A DNA stretch of 64,000 bases from Diphasiastrum complanatum (GCA_029204225.1 CM055093.1:45988338-46052337), one strand, 5' to 3'. Positions 11,701-23,569 are shown, counted from the stretch's first letter. The notes: generated by a model from the sequence alone, not told the origin. Numbers and translations: made by a program.

Positions 11701-14700
11701 TGTTCTGAAACTTCCAAGAAACGTTTGAACAAACATCAACATGACACATGCAAATTTGACCTTAAGACATTGTCGACGATTTTCTCTTGCGCCATTTCCT
11801 GCAGGAGCTGCAGCCTTGAGCAATCGTGGTAAAGCTGCTTGTACAACTGGAGGGTATGCTGCTCCTGCAGCTCCTGGAAAAACACGAAGCATAAGTAACT
11901 TGCAAATGACCACTTTCAAGTGTATAAGCAGTATATGAAGAAAATGTGAAGCTAGAGGCCACCTTTTTCCTTAACAGAACACTGGGTAATAGAATCCAAT
12001 AGAAAAAACAAATCCACGCGTCGACGAAAACTGTGTTCATCTTCTAGCTTCCGAACGATAACTTCCACAACCTGCACAAAATATTTACAAATACGTAATT
12101 AAGATAATCTCTTGTGCAATATACAGACAATCAAAAATGTTACATCCTAAAAGCATACATTGCAATAGCATGTGAATTTGTTACTGATGACCAATCACAT
12201 GCAGAAAAAAGAACAGGTTATAAGGTTCTATGAATACAGTTCTAACTAATTTCATAATATCAAGTCTCGATATGGACAAGTTTCCCAAAATGAGTTGCCC
12301 AATTACCAGGCCATGTCTACCATGCAGTGGGAAATTAGAGGAGGAGCATGGTGGCAAGATTCAAGAGAAGTAAAGTAGATCCTCCACCTGACTATGTTGT
12401 CAGGAGGAGTTCAAGTGGCATGAGCTTGTCAACTGCATACAAGGCCACAAACGGCTGAAACCGGTAGTGGGACTAGACAAGCAGTTCACTGACACATTTC
12501 ACAGCCTATTGCTGTGAAAGCAAATCGCCACATTACAAGAAGTTAAAATAAGGACAGCAGATCCTGAAGCAGATAATAGTCATTTGATAGACATTCTGTT
12601 AGGTAGGATGGTGCACAGTAGATGAGTTTTAATAGCTCAGCAGCACCTTTCAGTAGAACAAGATTGTCGATAAGCAAAAAACTTACAAACTCTTAAGGAA
12701 ATGTGTTACCGGCACTAAGGCGGGCTTCTAGTGACCACAAGAACGTGTTGAGATTGATCAGAAGAAAAGAAAATGCAGCATCACTGACAAGCTGTCCAGT
12801 TGCAGTCCTATTCACAATCAGTAAACAGCAAGCTGCGGGATAATTTCTAATGAGAATTTGATTTCTACAGTAGAATTTGAAAAATCTCCTTGAAATCTGG
12901 AGACAAACTAAAGAGGACCACATCTGAAACTGCAGCAAGCTTTCTGGAAGACAGCAAATTGCACCTCCACCTCTGATTTCCCGAGAAGCTTTAATAAGAT
13001 GCATGATTCAAGCTTGAACACGTGTCATTCAGACAAATTAGAGTACACGCATACTCATGATCCAAACAGAGAAGTTAGCAATGTCATCAGGTTATATTAC
13101 AAACTACTACTTTCAACCAAAAAGATATCCAACATCAACAGAAAAGAAACATCTTAGTTAGCAAATATTACTTATGTTGTCATTAGTCTTAGTAAGTAAG
13201 TATATAGAGAGGTTTCACAGAACTTTGGCCCATGGAAAGCAATCTCGAGTAAGTAAATTGGTTCAAAGAAACCAAGCTCTCTCCTCAGTCTGATATTGGT
13301 CAGTCGCCAGCAATATACGTGGAGCAATTAAAGGCTGAAAGAGGATTTGAGTGTGCTACAAAATTTGAAGGAGACTGTTCAGGTCAAGTATTTGAAGCCA
13401 CTGAAGTACAAAATGCTCTTGCAGGGCAGTTGTTGCAAAAATGGGCAAAAGAGGTTATCGCAGAAAGTTTATAGATGGAAGGCAAAAATTGCCACTCTAA
13501 GGTGGACCTCATGGCTACATAGCGTATTAGTGACAATCGAAATTCACTGGATTTAGAATTGATTCAACTCAAGTTGCAGCTCAAAACTTCAAATAGAGGC
13601 TAGAGTGTGTTTAGCACTAAGAATGCATGCATACAGGGATGCAAAGTCTAGAAAAGTTCCCCATAGATGCCAAGTCTAGGAAGTTCCCTTAAGCTTATTA
13701 AAAAGGATGTGTAATCTTTAACTTCAAAGAGTTGATTAGAAAGTCTAAACCTTCAATTTCATCACACAACACGGGCTATGAAACATGCAACCTCAAGACA
13801 TGACTCAATGGGGAAGAGTTCATTGTGCTTATGAGGTTAGTGTGTTCCCATGAAACTGTTATTTATTATCTTAAACTCTTCCTTGCTAAAGCAATTTGTT
13901 AAAAGAGATATCTCCTTTAAATTGGAATATGTCAACTCCGTCAAGAAATTTTACTAAAATCACATGACAAGCTCGAAAGGACCTGACTAGCAGAACAAGA
14001 AGTTACTACCTTGCTTTCTAAATTGATCCTCAACTAAGCTTTGATGTCATTCAGATATTTCTATTTTTAGTTCTTGATTCTTCTTTCAAATTGCTCAAAA
14101 ACAACCTGGAAGATCGATCCAATGATTGGCTCATGCTTTCTAGCAAATACTATTAGTATATTAATAGTGGAAGAACAATACAGGTTAGGACCTGGCACAC
14201 CATCATGTTAATAGGAAGAGCTTTCATATTATTCAGCCCATAACAGCATATGAAACATCAAATAAGCCTCAAAATCAAGTAATCCCATGAACACAAGAAA
14301 CAAAAGCCTGCAGCAAGCCAAAATAGATATCCAGACATAAAAAAAAGCCACAAAATTGTTGGATCTGGAGAATGCCAAGCTAAACTTGAACAAGTTAAAT
14401 CTCAAGACTCATTGAGTGCCCTGTACAGGATAATTGAATCATTTGAAATGTCGAGTTGTCAAGTGCAACAGGAGCTTCTAGAGTATTTCCTATAGCAAAA
14501 CTGGAAAAGCAGTACAAGAACCTGTATATCGAATCATGAAAGACATCAACTCAACACTTTTTTACTGGATTTGGGTAGAAAGCACTTAAATCGATCCATA
14601 ACTTTTATTCATAAGGCTCAACTATAAGACACAACATATTCAAGTCTTGAAAGTTTAAAAGATAGATCGTTAAAAACATACATTAAAACTAGAAGAGCTG

Positions 14701-17700
14701 TTAAAATGAGTGTCAAACTATGATGATACTGATATTTAAAGAAAAAGGATATTCATATTCAGTTCGACTTGGTAAAAGCACAAGTTATAATTCCACTCAA
14801 AAATTATCACCTCTCCCTGGGCACATAACCTTCTTTGCAGTTTATAATAAACTTGTCATAGCATACTTGGCATTAAAAGATGAAGTGCTCTTAGTTTCCA
14901 GCTTGATGGTATGGTGATGATAATCATGGCCACCATGGTCACATTATCCATGGGCACATAAGAAATGTTCATGGTCGAACACCAGGCTGATGACACATCC
15001 TGGAATGTAGAAGGGTCAACAAGTGGTTGAAGGGCTTGAGACAGAAGCTGGTTCACAACTGCTGGATTCGGTGAAGATGTGGGAGAAGAGACTATTTAAA
15101 TGACAGGAGGTTGCTGTGGTGGAGTAGTAGCAGCGACAGGAGGGGTGCTAAGCTTTAATGCTGCTTTGCAAATTCCATGGAGAAGTAATTGGCAAGGTAT
15201 TCTACAACCATACTTGCCTTAATCTAACTGCTGCAACAACTAACTGATGTAATTGATGTGATTTATTAGATATATAAGATGTCTTTTCTGTAAGGCTCTC
15301 GAGATAGTTGAAATCTTTCCCAACATTTACCAAAGCAATACAATAAAGCAGAGAGAGCAACCTACCTGCTGCGCAATCCCAAATTTTGCACAATCGATTG
15401 CATGGCGTGTCACCCGACCAATGCTATCTCTTGTTCTAGATAATGTTTCCAACATTCCTTCTAGTGTATCTCGAGCGATGGCTGCCTCCTGCTCCTCATA
15501 TGAAAGTGCACCTTTTGAAGTATCTTCCCTGGGCTCGGCATACCTATACCCAGTTTGAAAAGCCTCTCGCTTATCACCAGAAGCATTCACTTTAAGTTTC
15601 TCTGCACAAGCCCCTGCTTCATTCACTGGCAGAGAATCAGGTTGATGATAAACAGGATATTGGTAAACTGGAGAAGCCAGCCTGATGTTGCCTCTCTCAT
15701 ATGTCGAACTCGGACTAGCAGCCAAAACGACGGATAGTTTCTCTGACTCTTGTGGAACTAAATCCACAGCTCCTTGAGAAGATCGTATCGTTCGCTTAGC
15801 TTGGGCTGCTGCAATAAGATACTTCATAGATGTTGACAACAAAGAAGAATCTTTCTCTTTCAAAAACATTCTTTGCTTGACCTCCTTCGCAGCCTCATAC
15901 CTGGCAATAATAATTTAGGACCAAGCATATAGGGTAACAAGTATCTATCAAATAAGAAAATTGAAGGAATGTTTGATGAAAATATTTATAGGAAAGATTT
16001 AGTCAGTTGCGCACGTGAACCTTTTATTTGTACTCGGGACAAGACTACTTACGCTTCGCGAACATTCTTGTCCTTCTCCTCAAGCTGGAAACTTGGAGAG
16101 CCTCCATTGCTCCTTTTCCCAACCTCTTGCGATGTGAATGAAGATACTTTCGCTTGTAAATCAGACTCCTTTAGCTGCAAACTCGCAACACCAATGCGTG
16201 GAGCTGAAGTAAAAGTTGGTTCTCGAGTACTTGATTCTGAAACTTTTGTTGCAGACATACTTTCAACTCCACTACTGTGTCTCAAGGCAGAAATAGTAAT
16301 TGCCTCATTTGCAGAAATCAAGTTTTGATTCTTTCCCTTTGGCTTTCCTTCCACCTTCGGACTGTACAATTTGTTTGCATCACCACTGTCAGTACCTTTC
16401 CATAGCGTAACAGTCTCCATTTCTGCGACAAGTTCAGAATGATGGAAACCAAGAGACACGTCCACGTCCTTTGGACTTGACTCCCTGCCTGACATTTCTA
16501 TGGCCACATCGTCCGTATTCTGTCGAACCCCTACACTTTTCCTGGATACTGGTGAACCATCAGAGACGGTTTCGTTCTCATTGTCTGCCCTAACATGGGT
16601 GACAATACCACCAATCACCGCAGACTGTTTCGCTGGTGAAGAACTGGAATAATGATCCGCTTCAATATCTCCATGCCTGACCTTATCCAATGGTTTATCT
16701 GTCTCAACACTTGCAGCTTCTGCAACACAAGCAGTCATTGCCTCCAGAGCACGCTGGCGGCGCTTTGAAGGAGGAAGGGCTGCCTCACCATCAAAAAGGC
16801 TGCTCCTAATTCGATGTTTATCTGCCTTCAATGGCAAACTGCCTTGTCCTGTTTCTTCAATCTTTGTGTTTCTTCCTTCAGATTGTTGCAGCTGTTCTTC
16901 TGCAGCAAATGACTTGAAATCTGATACAGCATTCCTGTTCAACTTGACTTTCTCGGCAGATTCATAAAGCTCTTGAACCTGTGAACTTTGTTTCTCCTCG
17001 TATGGCACAGGACTTTGGTCTTCTGAAACAGCCTTCGAATATTCTCCCTGCCCACGGGCCCTTGCTCTCTTCACCAATGGCAGGTGTTCATCCGAATCAA
17101 CTGTTCCTTTCTTCATTTTTTCGAGAAATCGACTGCCGAGTATATCTCCTGCACCCTTTGTCTCTTTGTGGGATGTTTCAAGTTGCATTCCAACTGTCTG
17201 CTGAGAATCAGCTAGCCTGCGTCTTTTTACAAGAGACTTATCTTTTCCTATACTAACTTCAGGCCTTTCCTTAGAAGAGAATCCCGAATCATTCTTGTTA
17301 GGAGCATGACTTTCAGTTTTACTAGAATCGTCAGTTTTCCTCCTCTCCAACTTTGGGCCTTCATCCTGCAACTCAAACAATGTAACGCACAAGAACAATA
17401 TAGAATGTTTTTCCAAATTTAGACAAGCAAACAATTTAAACTTCTGGAAATAGCGAATGGTGCATGAATCCACAGAAGTTATAAAGCTTACATGTTTAGG
17501 TCTTGTTGAGGCATGTACAGTCTCTTGCTCATCGACAATAGTTTTTGCTTTTCCATGGCTAAGCACTGATGTTCCTCCAGAAATATCCATTTCTCGAATA
17601 TTTGTCTTGTGCTTGGCTGGTCTTGAGACATATGAGATGAACGACTTCCCAGTATCTTGCTGTTGTTGCTTTGCAGGTGGAAGCTGATGGACCCTGCTAG

Positions 17701-19897
17701 TGAAGTCTTGTTGGGCTCCTTTGTAATCGCTGACAGCGTACTCTAAATCATCCACTTCTAGGCCTTCATGTGCGGCAAAGTTTGTAGAAACATTCCCAAA
17801 TTGAATGAGTCCTGTGGAAATTTCGGTTGATTTTGTAACTTCTTGGCATCCATCGTGTTCTGTATCTTCTCTGGTCAAACTATGCTTCCCACTTTTTCCC
17901 AAAGATCTTGCTGAATTTTCATTCAAGGATTCTATCTGGTCCTTTGCAGGCATCTTAAATTTGCTTTCCTCTTTCTTTTTCTGTCCATCCATGCTATGCT
18001 TGTGAGGAACACCATTATCGTGCCTTCGAAAATTCTGCTTACCATTTTTTGCAAGTGGTTCAGAGTCACCCTTTTCCAATTTTAGCGTCCCCTTATTGCC
18101 CTCCAACATCTGAGTTTGTGTGTTTCGAAAACTCTTCATTCCATGTTCTGCAAACCTCGTATCGCATTTTCCTGGACCTGGCCTTCTTCTTCCTCCAGTA
18201 GCCTCTTGGTCATTGTTCCTCTCCACTGAACTCAACGGCCTGGGACTGATTCCTTTGACTTCCTGCTTGGGAACTCTGCGAACAGAGGCACTACCTTTTC
18301 CATCATCCAATACTTTAGTCTCAATGCTTCCATCAACCACTCCAAAGCCATTCTTCACTTGACAAGCAATTGGTGTGACGGCCTCCTCTTTCAGATTGCT
18401 CTCCATAGCCACCTTATCCTCGACTTCTAAAAGCTTCTGCAGCTCCTTGTTTTCTAAAGAAGATTGTGAATCATGCAACGACTCAACCCCTTCCTCGCTG
18501 GAATTGTTTTTTGCCTTGCGTTTGGAAGCCCTAATTTCATCATCTGCTTCACATATTTCCTTGACTGCAAGGCGAAGATCAGCAACAATAGTCTTTGATT
18601 GTGACTTCGTGATTAGAGCAGCCCTGACCTCGGGGGTGAAATCTGAAATCTCTGCATGTAGGCAGAAGCGTCTGCATACAACTATGGTCTCACTCTTTCT
18701 GAACAAATTCGCTACTTAGAATGCGACATCGAACACTCACAAGAACCAATTTAAATGACCTATTTATATAAAGAAAATCCAAACATACATCTCTGGCATA
18801 ACTGAAAATATAAAGGAATGCACTTTGTAAGAGCACCGACTAAATGTCACTTCAGATACAACTTCCAACTTATGAAAGAGGTGATAATTGTTCAGCAACC
18901 AACAGTATACTCACATCTGTCGAGTCCCAAAAAAGTACACAAACACCCTGCTTGGGTTAGGTGTTTGGTTGAACTCCTCAGCACGGCTCACCTGACCAAT
19001 GAACAGCTTTGCCGGTCAATTCTTGACTTTTGGCAAGAAGAATAAATACCAAACACAAGCACGAAAGATTGAAAAGAGACAATGTTCAGAATACATACCA
19101 AACACAAGATTGAACAGAGGCAATGTTCAAACCCTAAATTTCACAAAAACACATATAGACCGTCGCTAAACATACAAGGCAAGGTTGTCTTCCTACAAAT
19201 AAGATCCAAATAACAGATTCCTAAAAATATAAAGCTTCACTCGGTAATTTACGTCAACATCTATGAGATAACCAATGTAAAAGATACTGCACTTTCTATA
19301 CAGTCAAATGTTGTCATGGTACTTCTGTGAACCTCGCACACATCGTAAAATCATACAAGTGATTCATGTATTCCAAAATTGTCCAAAACCCATACGCATG
19401 CAGTAAGGTATATTGTTCTGTAAATTTACATACCCTCTGTATATATGGGTGTTTATTTGTTACTTTTTGCAGATTTCTTGTGTTCACCTGTTAATTTTCA
19501 GCTTTCTGACTTTATTACAAGGTTAGGTAACACTTATTTTGCAAGCACCAGCCTGCCTTGATTAGCTGGTATACTAACTCTATACCTCCCTCCCAAATAC
19601 GTACACTGACCCAAGAGGTACACATATGGCTGGAATGTTGTATTTTTGCAAGTACGATTCGTTTTAATACAAATATTTCAGGTTTGCACAAACCAAGTAC
19701 TGTGTATGCCATACACGCAAGTCTGCAATCATAGTTTGAACAAGAAAGTTTGAATATTACGATTTAAGAAAAACGCTCACCTGGGCAGGCCATGCAGGAA
19801 ACCCCTTCACCTTGGCCATAACTAAATCGCCTACATTCCATTCCTTCCGTGCTATGGCCGCAGCTGCTTTACTACCCCTCTTGCGGGTAGGTGCCAT
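8737..19897 (-). CDS. HUA2: HUA2-like protein: PWWP domain, CID/RPR domain, proline-rich region (11 exons)
   Basis: Coding exons on the minus strand: 19897-19781, 18991-18915, 18671-17492, 17365-16053, 15900-15366, 12071-11963, 11873-11761, 11309-11125, 11029-9819, 9433-9182 and 8816-8737. All introns are GT-AG, every phase joins correctly, and the total is 1,723 codons plus stop (Arabidopsis HUA2 is about 1,390). Residues 1-65 start MAPTRKRGSK and carry the PWWP core (GDLVMAKVKGFPAWPAQ, VFVYFFGTRQI). A long charged linker (about 80-930) follows. SMKYLIAAAQAKR lies at about 930. The CID/RPR domain, which in this family is expected to bind the RNA polymerase II tail, spans roughly 1040-1180 (RRRVDLFFLLDSITQCSVKE, ENRRQCLKVLNLWLERNIMP). 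A proline-rich block lies near 1340-1385, and the C-terminus ends NLWRPL. HUA2 family members are nuclear factors linked to AGAMOUS and FLC transcript processing and to flowering. The family assignment is firm; the function here is inferred. Confidence 0.93.
12072..15365 (-). other. Long intron (3.3 kb) of the HUA2-like gene
   Basis: This intron separates the exon ending in the N-terminal part of the CID (AKFGIAQQ) from the exon beginning VVEVIVRKLEDEHSFRRRVD. The donor at 15365 is GTAGGT and the acceptor precedes 12071. No recognised retroelement protein is inside it. A minus-strand stretch at about 15145-14890 looks weakly coding (NPAVVNQLLSQALQPLVDPS) and could be a captured fragment or a cryptic exon. 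Confidence 0.85.
17366..17491 (-). other. Short in-frame intron of the HUA2-like gene (126 nt, no stop)
   Basis: The sequence begins GTAAGC and ends TTGCAG on the minus strand. It is 126 nt (42 codons) and has no in-frame stop, so the exons on both sides form one continuous 885-codon frame. The 42 residues it would add are hydrophobic and phenylalanine/cysteine-rich, unlike the charged linker around them. This supports an intron, but retention would still give an open protein. Confidence 0.75.
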
Positions 19898-20343
19898 AGA
19901 GCCTATGAATCATACACCGACACGATAAAAAAACGATAGCAACTCTCTTTTGCCACTGGCTTCATGCCATCGATCTAAGCAGCAAACCCTAGAAACTTCT
20001 TTTTTCATATAAACGTCAAATCTGGCCTTTGCAATTTGACCTAGTACCCCTACGACTGCTGCCTGATCGAATCAGACTTTAGCACCAGAGTATTTAAAGA
20101 TAAAACATCAAAACACAACTACTGATCCGTTCTACTGCTACGGTAAGCGGTTATGGAGCGGTACCTGAAGACTACATCTATAACATGCAAAAACTGACCA
20201 AACCCTCAATATGACGGAATTCGCAAGCCACGGCCCTCTATCCCTCCCGCTCTACTTCTTTTGAGATTAAGCGTAACCGCCGCAATTTTTGCTCATAGAC
20301 CGCTCTTCTGGCTACGAGCCCGCTGCCTGGCGCCGACACCAAT
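19898..20343. promoter_or_regulatory. Upstream region of HUA2-like gene, possibly bidirectional
   Basis: This 446-bp interval lies between the HUA2-like start codon (minus strand) and a coding-like plus-strand ATG at 20344. It must include the 5' untranslated region and proximal promoter of the HUA2-like gene. No clear TATA box or named operator could be fixed. A (CT)n tract at 20473-20519, (GA)n as read from the HUA2 strand, lies about 575 bp upstream of the start codon. Confidence 0.4.
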
Positions 20344-20470
20344 ATGGCAAGAATCGTACTCGCTATTAAGGAGGACTCCCAAACCCTCGAACGCACTCGC
20401 TACCGCATCACCATCGCCAAGAAGAAGAAGGATCGCGACGCTAACCCTACTGAAAGCTCCAGTTCCATGT

Positions 20471-20472
<2 letters not shown>
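20344..20472 (+). CDS. Possible first exon of a divergent gene, truncated at a (CT)n tract
   Basis: An ATG at 20344 opens a GC-richer, lysine-rich frame starting MARIVLAIKEDSQTLERTRY and continuing through AKKKKDRDANPTESSS until it runs into the (CT)n microsatellite. It is head-to-head with the HUA2-like gene. I do not recognise the product and no further exons are visible before the transposon region. It may be the 5' end of a disrupted gene or simply chance coding potential. Confidence 0.25.

Positions 20473-20519
<47 letters not shown>
20473..20519. repeat. (CT)n microsatellite
   Basis: Uninterrupted CT dinucleotide run upstream of the HUA2-like gene. Confidence 0.98.
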
Positions 20520-20521
<2 letters not shown>

Positions 20522-20902
20522 CGATAATGAGTGATGGAATTGAAGGGCAGACAAATTGTGAAGGAGAGAAAGAGTGAATGTTTGTTAAGTATATGCCCTC
20601 AAGTAACGTGAGTAATAAAAAGCTCTAAAATTGTATATTGAAGGTCTCAGTAGATGACATTTTGCTTGATACTCACCAGGCAATTGTAGGCATAACTTTT
20701 GTTTGGCATTTTTCGCAGCGTAGAATCAGTTTTGACATTTTAATGAAAAAAATGGTGGAACCTCGCAGAACAGAATCTATGGGGCAAAAAAATTTGAGAC
20801 AAATTTTTTTACATGCGCCTTCCGAATGCCAGAATCTGCACGTAAAAAGCTTTACAAAAAAAAAATGTACAAACGGATTTCATGTCAAGGAAGGACTCCT
20901 CC

Positions 20903-20971
20903 GAGGGCGTTCTGCACCGAGAAGGGCATCTGCCCACAGGCAGACACCCTTCCTGGGCAGAACGCCCCCTC
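20903..20971. repeat. GC-rich foldback (69 bp)
   Basis: The left arm begins GAGGGCGTTCTGC and the right arm ends GCAGAACGCCCCCTC. An inner pair, GAAGGGCATCTGCC against GGCAGACACCCTTC, also matches with about two mismatches. Together they form an imperfect hairpin with a 4-nt loop, in sharp contrast with the AT-rich surroundings. Confidence 0.85.
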
Positions 20972-21200
20972 ATTTGGTTTGCTTGGCATCCAACATTTCT
21001 TTGGTCCCATGTTCAAGCTCCCCTTAGAAACGAAGATGCATAGCGTAATGAGCAGATCGGCTTTTTTGTGTGATTATTATGAAACGAAATCAACATTAAC
21101 CAAACAAAATTTTGTCTTCGAAAAACAAAATCATCTTACTATTTTTTGCTCTACACTAAGGACTCTAAAAATTGGGCAGAAAAAAGTCACATGTGCTCAT

Positions 21201-21327
21201 TACGTGGGGGGAAAGGCCCTGCCCGAGGGCCTTCCATGCTGGGAGGGCCGTTGCCCGAGGGCGGGAGCCCAAGGGCATGACCCGAGCTGCAGGGAAGGCC
21301 CAAGGGCCCGGGCCTTCCCCTACGTAA
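21201..21327. repeat. GC-rich foldback with TTACGT/ACGTAA ends (127 bp)
   Basis: Arms of about 36 bases pair from TTACGT at 21201 to ACGTAA at 21327. The left arm contains GGCCCTGCCCGAGGGCCTTC and the right arm its near complement (GGAAGGCCCAAGGGCCCGGG), with about five mismatches. The GC-rich arms and symmetric ends suggest a foldback or MITE-like element. Confidence 0.85.
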
Positions 21328-21965
21328 TATTCAGTGAGAAAGGTTATTGGGTGAGATTATTGCATAATCCACTAGTAATCCAATTGTTAGATGCATCATT
21401 CCGGCAGAACATGCTAGTAGTCCAGCTGTCACAGCAATCATTCTGCAGATCGTGGCATTAGGTGCCTCCAAAATACACATGAACTCTGAGCACTGAGCAT
21501 TACGTATCGAGAATGGTGTTTTCAATGACCGTAATTGCCTATGGCATGAATTTTAGGCCTTTGGGGGCCTATATGATTATATTTCATTTTAATTTGTAAA
21601 TAATCAATATTTGCATACCATGAATTATTCACTGAAAGTAAAAAAAAAATTAATCTAGCAATTCATCTAATATAATACGAACTCGTTTCAAAGAGAAATG
21701 TATTTAATAGATGTTGGATAATTCCTACTAAATGCAATTACATGCAATAATGTTCCATTGGTTAAGCCATTACCTAGTACTTTCATGGTGGTAGAGTCAT
21801 TTTGAAAAAAAAAAAATGTCTATCTTTCATGGTGGTAAGGATATTTTCTAAAATTAACCAGATCTAACTTTGAAAGTTACCTAAACCACCATGTGAAAAT
21901 TTAACTTACTCTTACGCATAGTATTCATAATATTTAATGTAAAACAGCTTTGGACATCATTCTCT
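21328..21965. other. AT-rich spacer, no gene recognised
   Basis: This interval lies between the second foldback and the proposed left end of the CACTA transposon. It contains short A runs and ATGGTGG-type repeats near 21787 and 21829. No supported coding sequence was found. Confidence 0.4.
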
Positions 21966-21989
21966 ACAAAAAAAATCGTCACAATAACA

Positions 21990-22390
21990 TATCGCGCGGA
22001 TTCGGACGTGGGCATCCGACTTTGGAAAATTTTATAATTCGTCGCAATTCGACGCGTCGGAATCCGACATCCAGGCAAAAAATCCGAAACTAGAAGTCCG
22101 GTGATAAGGAAATTGTGGCAGCAAACCAATTTTTAAAGTTCATGTTGAAATCCGACATCTCGATGTGGATATAGCGTGGCATTTTTCTTTTGAAAAAAAA
22201 CTATGTGTCATCCGACGTGCACGTCGGAATCCAACGTTCGTCGGAATCCAACGTTCGTCGGAATCCGACGTCCACGTCAGCAATCCAAAAGCCTGTCCAC
22301 GGCGTCTAGCATCTGGCATCCGAGGCCTAAACCGACATGGATGTCGGATTCCGACGTGTTTGGAGGACGTCGGAATCCGAAGTCTATTTC
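21990..22390. repeat. Left sub-terminal palindromic repeat cluster of the CACTA element
   Basis: About ten copies or half-copies of CGTCGGAATCCGACG or close variants (GTCGGATTCCGACG, ATCCGAC) are crowded into 400 bp. In En/Spm elements such short motifs bind the element-encoded TNPA protein. The same motif recurs only at the right cluster near 35 kb. Confidence 0.85.
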
Positions 22391-22639
22391 ATCTCTCCGA
22401 ATTCGCGCGATCCAACACCTTCTTTCTCACTTTGTTTTGTGCAGGTTGGAGCGATTGAAGGCATCTTTGGAGCGATTATTGCGATTATTGTGATTCTTGA
22501 AGATCAGTTCATGCTTTTGATGCTTTGAGGTTGTTGCTTAAAGATATTGAAAGCTTTTGAAGTTTTTGTTTTGTTTTTTGTTTGAAAGATAAAATTTGTT
22601 TTTTTTTGTTTTTGTGAAAGAAAGTGAAGAGAGGAAAGA

Positions 22640-22800
22640 TAAGTGTTTGAATAGATAGTGTTAAGTTTTAAGTGTTTGAATAGATACTATTAAGTGTTTG
22701 AATAGATAGTGTTAAGAGTTAAGTGTTTTAATAGATTTTGTTAAGTGTTTGAATAGATATTGTTAAGTGTTAAGTGTTTGAATGTATAGTGTTTGATGGT
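22640..22800. repeat. Tandem repeat of a TTAAGTGTTTGAATAGATA unit
   Basis: Five to six imperfect copies of a 20-30 bp unit (TTAAGTGTTTGAATAGATA with ATTGTTAAG/AGTGTTAAG spacers) follow one another. They are non-coding and lie in the left arm of the CACTA element. Confidence 0.9.
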
Positions 22801-22821
22801 AAATGAATCTTAGATTTGTAA

Positions 22822-22823
<2 letters not shown>

Positions 22824-22915
<92 letters not shown>
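22824..22915. repeat. Compound (TG)n(GA)n microsatellite
   Basis: A (TG)n run of about 60 bp passes directly into a (GA)n run of about 30 bp. The same (GT)n-(GA)n order recurs at 55.5 kb and 58.5 kb. Confidence 0.98.
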
Positions 22916-22918
<3 letters not shown>

Positions 22919-22979
22919 GTGTTTTTTAATTTTGCATTGATTTAGAATGGTTTTGGATATTGTTCTTCTTGTAATAGAT

Positions 22980-23534
22980 TGTTAGAACTATTTACGTTCC
23001 GTGCTTGAAAGTCAACAATTACAAAAGTACGACTAAAGTATACAATTACATCCAGACTAGTTTTATAGTAGAGTTCAAAACTATCTGCCATTAGTTATGG
23101 ATTCGGCTCATTACATTCGCCGCGTCCATTTACATTTACTTTACTTTATGCATAAGCAGGCCTTGGGCCCTTTTATATTCATTAGTGACACTTAGACTAT
23201 ATGTTTGGCCTTTGGCCTTATTACTCATTATTAGGCCATTTGGACATATTACTGGAGAGTGGGGGCCTTCTTGGAGGGCGCACTATTTTCCCTCCCAGTT
23301 GGGCCCTAGTCACCGGAAGCTTCCTTTTAGGGCTTCCTCTTGGCTATAAGTAGGGAAACTGTGTCATTTGTTATTCAGCTGATGATATTGATCTCTCTCT
23401 TTAGTCTCCTTAATCTCTCTCTTTCCTGCTTTCTAGGGTTTAGTCTTGCTTATGTGCAGCTTTCATAGCTTAAGTCTTGCTTATGTGATGCTTTCATAGC
23501 TTAGCTTTAGATCAGTTGTGGCTTTATTTGTAAC
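22980..23534 (+). repeat. Solo-like LTR of another retrotransposon with adjacent primer-binding site
   Basis: The proposed LTR starts TGTTAGAAC and ends TTTGTAAC. It is followed at 23536 by TGGTATCAGAGCAC, an exact initiator-Met-type primer-binding core. The last 150 bases contain a GCTTATGTG...GCTTTCATAGCTTA duplication. No matching downstream LTR or coding region was found in the window, so this is a 5' end fragment within the CACTA left arm. Confidence 0.6.
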
Positions 23535-23569
23535 TTGGTATCAGAGCACTTTCTTGTGCACTACTTTTT

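Noticed and set aside
13347-13556. Plus-strand frame of 69 codons in the HUA2 intron; another frame there reads NALAGQLLQKWAKEVIAES
   Set aside because: No recognisable domain, and stops occur shortly after in every frame; not enough to call a gene.
16049-18706. Single 885-codon minus-strand frame as an intronless gene
   Set aside because: It is two exons of the HUA2-like gene plus a 126-nt in-frame intron; phase-consistent exons continue on both sides.
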